This document shows positions 62,476 to 64,000 of a DNA stretch of 64,000 nucleotides, one piece after another. Source of the DNA: Rhyzopertha dominica (lineage: Eukaryota > Arthropoda > Insecta > Coleoptera > Bostrichidae); contig QCXZ01000041.1 in NCBI GenBank assembly GCA_025024175.1, positions 42,093,786 through 42,157,785 on the forward strand, in the 5' to 3' direction. A program made the translations under genes and the position numbers. The first letter of the stretch is position 1, and every line of letters begins with the position of its first letter. The notes beneath the pieces were generated by a model that was given only the letters and a program-made list of their open reading frames with translations, made no database searches and was not told where the DNA came from.

Positions 62476-63710
62476 AGAATCAGCTTCGGCCGAGAATCGA
62501 GCTGAAATATTTCGTATAGCGCCTGATTTACCACTAAAAAATTATGTACGTATATCTTAACCTACAGGCGATAAATTCTATTCAATTATTCAAAAATGAT
62601 TAGATCAACTCAACAGGGACATGCAAATTAAAGACCAAGTTACGCATGTCACAAAAATGTAAGGATTATCCATGAACATAATAATGAGAGAACAAGATTA
62701 AGTTACATTAATGATAAGAAATTTTAGAAGACAATGAAGGTTCAAATTGTTACTTGTATCTTTTTTAAGTAATGGGGACACCTGGTTGGCTTTCCGCGTC
62801 TAGGTAAAAACCGCAACTTTGCGTTTTACGCGGTTTTCATGTTTTTTTTTTAACAGATCTAATAGTTTGAAAATGGCAGCGATGTTACGAGTGCGTTAGA
62901 GGGTATGCGACAATATACAGTTATAGTTTATGTGGCATAGTTTGATATGTCACCTTTAAAAGTGAATAGTACTAGACATATTACTTCTATAATTTAATTG
63001 AGGATTCTTGTTAAAATAGCACTACTATGACACTAGTATATACAAAATATTCTGTTGCTGAGGAGCGTATATCCTTTTATAGTTTTTTTTGCAAGCCTGT
63101 GCACAGTTACCTTATAGGACATGCCATCAGATTAATCCTGTATTTATAGAAGAGGCACACTAAAGGGCTGTAGAGAATGTGCGCGCGAATATAGAGGACC
63201 CAATCCAGATTCGGACCACTTCATGGGATGAAAGAAAAATATGCTGATGAAGAAATTGCTAGGAAATGAAACAGATAAAACTAAAAATACATATGCAGAA
63301 CAGTGTAAATTATATAAAAGAATACTAAGAGGGAACAAGAAAGTTTAATCAAAAGTTGTTGAGCCAAGTAGAGAAAAGAGCAGAAATAAGAAAATTAGGA
63401 GTTTATATAATGATGTAAGGAAATAAAAGAAAGTAGTATATACGAAAACGTTTTACGATAAAAAAATAAGGAGAGTGAGTGGACAATTAGTTAACGAATT
63501 GCTCAACATATGTAAATATTATTTTAAGAATTTGTTCAAGGGATAAACAGAAACAAAAAAACTTACAGAGCAACCCCTAGGTAACGAAAATGAAGAACTC
63601 CTATCTTTGAAGATTTTGGAAGGAACATTAAAATATAATGCGAGGAGTGGCGCTATTAAATGTAGCTTATAAGATTGTCGCATTGCCTAAAATAGAGTGA
63701 ATAGTAAAAA
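62476..63710. other. TRIM9 intron, no genes
   Basis: Intronic sequence, purine-rich from ~63220 to 63620; nothing recognised. Confidence 0.45.
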
Positions 63711-63717
63711 TGGATGC

Positions 63718-63821
63718 CTATGCTGTGCTGTCTACACCTCAACCAACTGCAGATAGTACTATTTCGCTGTCATTACAGCTCATCAGTGCAGTTTAGGTCT
63801 AGTGTAGACAACACGGCATAG
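63718..63821 (+). ncRNA. Long imperfect hairpin, candidate pre-miRNA or small foldback
   Basis: CTATGCTGTGCTGTCTACAC (63718-63737) pairs with 63802-63821 over 20 positions with one G-U and one mismatch. Inside it, AACTGCA (63745-63751) pairs with TGCAGTT (63787-63793) and GCTGT (63766-63770) with ACAGC (63775-63779). The nested stems give a ~104-nt rod. This could be a microRNA precursor, a hairpin siRNA source or simply the end of a foldback element. Expression is unknown. Confidence 0.35.
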
Positions 63822-64000
63822 AACTGGTTTTGCAATGGTATGATGAAAGTAAGAATTTAGTATGGCAATGCCATCTGTCAGCATTACACTGACATGATGA
63901 CAAAGCCACCTAGCTGCCTTAACGGGAACTACTTCCTAAAGGAAGTGACCTGTAGCCTGACAAATTGGCATGCAACTGCATACTTCAATTTGACAGCAGG

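Overview
The window is AT-rich, intron-rich animal DNA, almost certainly from an insect. The evidence is an attacin-type antimicrobial peptide gene, insect-type transposable elements (errantivirus-like LTR element with env, Penelope-like elements, mariner, several APE-type LINE remnants) and very low coding density. I cannot assign the order with confidence; Coleoptera, Lepidoptera and Diptera all carry attacins. Single N bases at about 5833, 6381, 25007-25676, 30706, 32017, 42031, 58490 and 59541 show this is a draft assembly.

Layout. 1-3.0 kb: a short GC-rich block and a decayed LINE. 3.97-5.71 kb: an element with ~350-400 bp inverted arms. 5.7-14 kb: mostly unassigned AT-rich DNA. 14-21 kb: a mariner pseudogene, a reverse transcriptase scrap, two copies of a TA-flanked MITE, a small promoter-plus-leader candidate and a Penelope-type terminal fragment. 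22.7-26.4 kb: a third MITE copy, then a complete three-exon attacin gene on the minus strand with a TATA box, kappa-B-like sites and a GATA site. 26.4-38 kb: intergenic or intronic DNA with two LINE RT fragments. 38.1-40.9 kb: a small coding-like segment resembling half a WHEP domain, foldback and Penelope-like sequence, and a copia/BEL-style LTR with leader and gag start.

43.5-64 kb is dominated by introns of a plus-strand TRIM9-like E3 ubiquitin ligase gene. Three exons are clear (43535-43630, 50228-50461, 57784-57937), encoding the coiled-coil/COS region, and a phase-compatible 33-nt microexon is possible at 61228-61260. The RING/B-box exons and the FN3/SPRY exons were not found and probably lie outside. 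The introns carry a Penelope-like and a LINE fragment (47.6-49.2 kb), a LINE RNase H fragment (55.8-56.8 kb) and two striking insertions. One is a 2.2 kb LTR element (51074-53289) flanked by an ATAT duplication that contains only a damaged env and no gag or pol, as if a spliced env RNA had been reverse transcribed and integrated. The other is a ~0.84 kb quasi-palindrome (61639-62475) made of two Penelope-like 3' ends facing each other.

Functionally, only attacin (humoral antibacterial defence) and the TRIM9-like gene (neuronal ubiquitin ligase) look like live host genes. Everything else recognised is mobile-element debris, repeats or candidate regulatory sequence. No CRISPR array, tRNA, rRNA or operon was seen.
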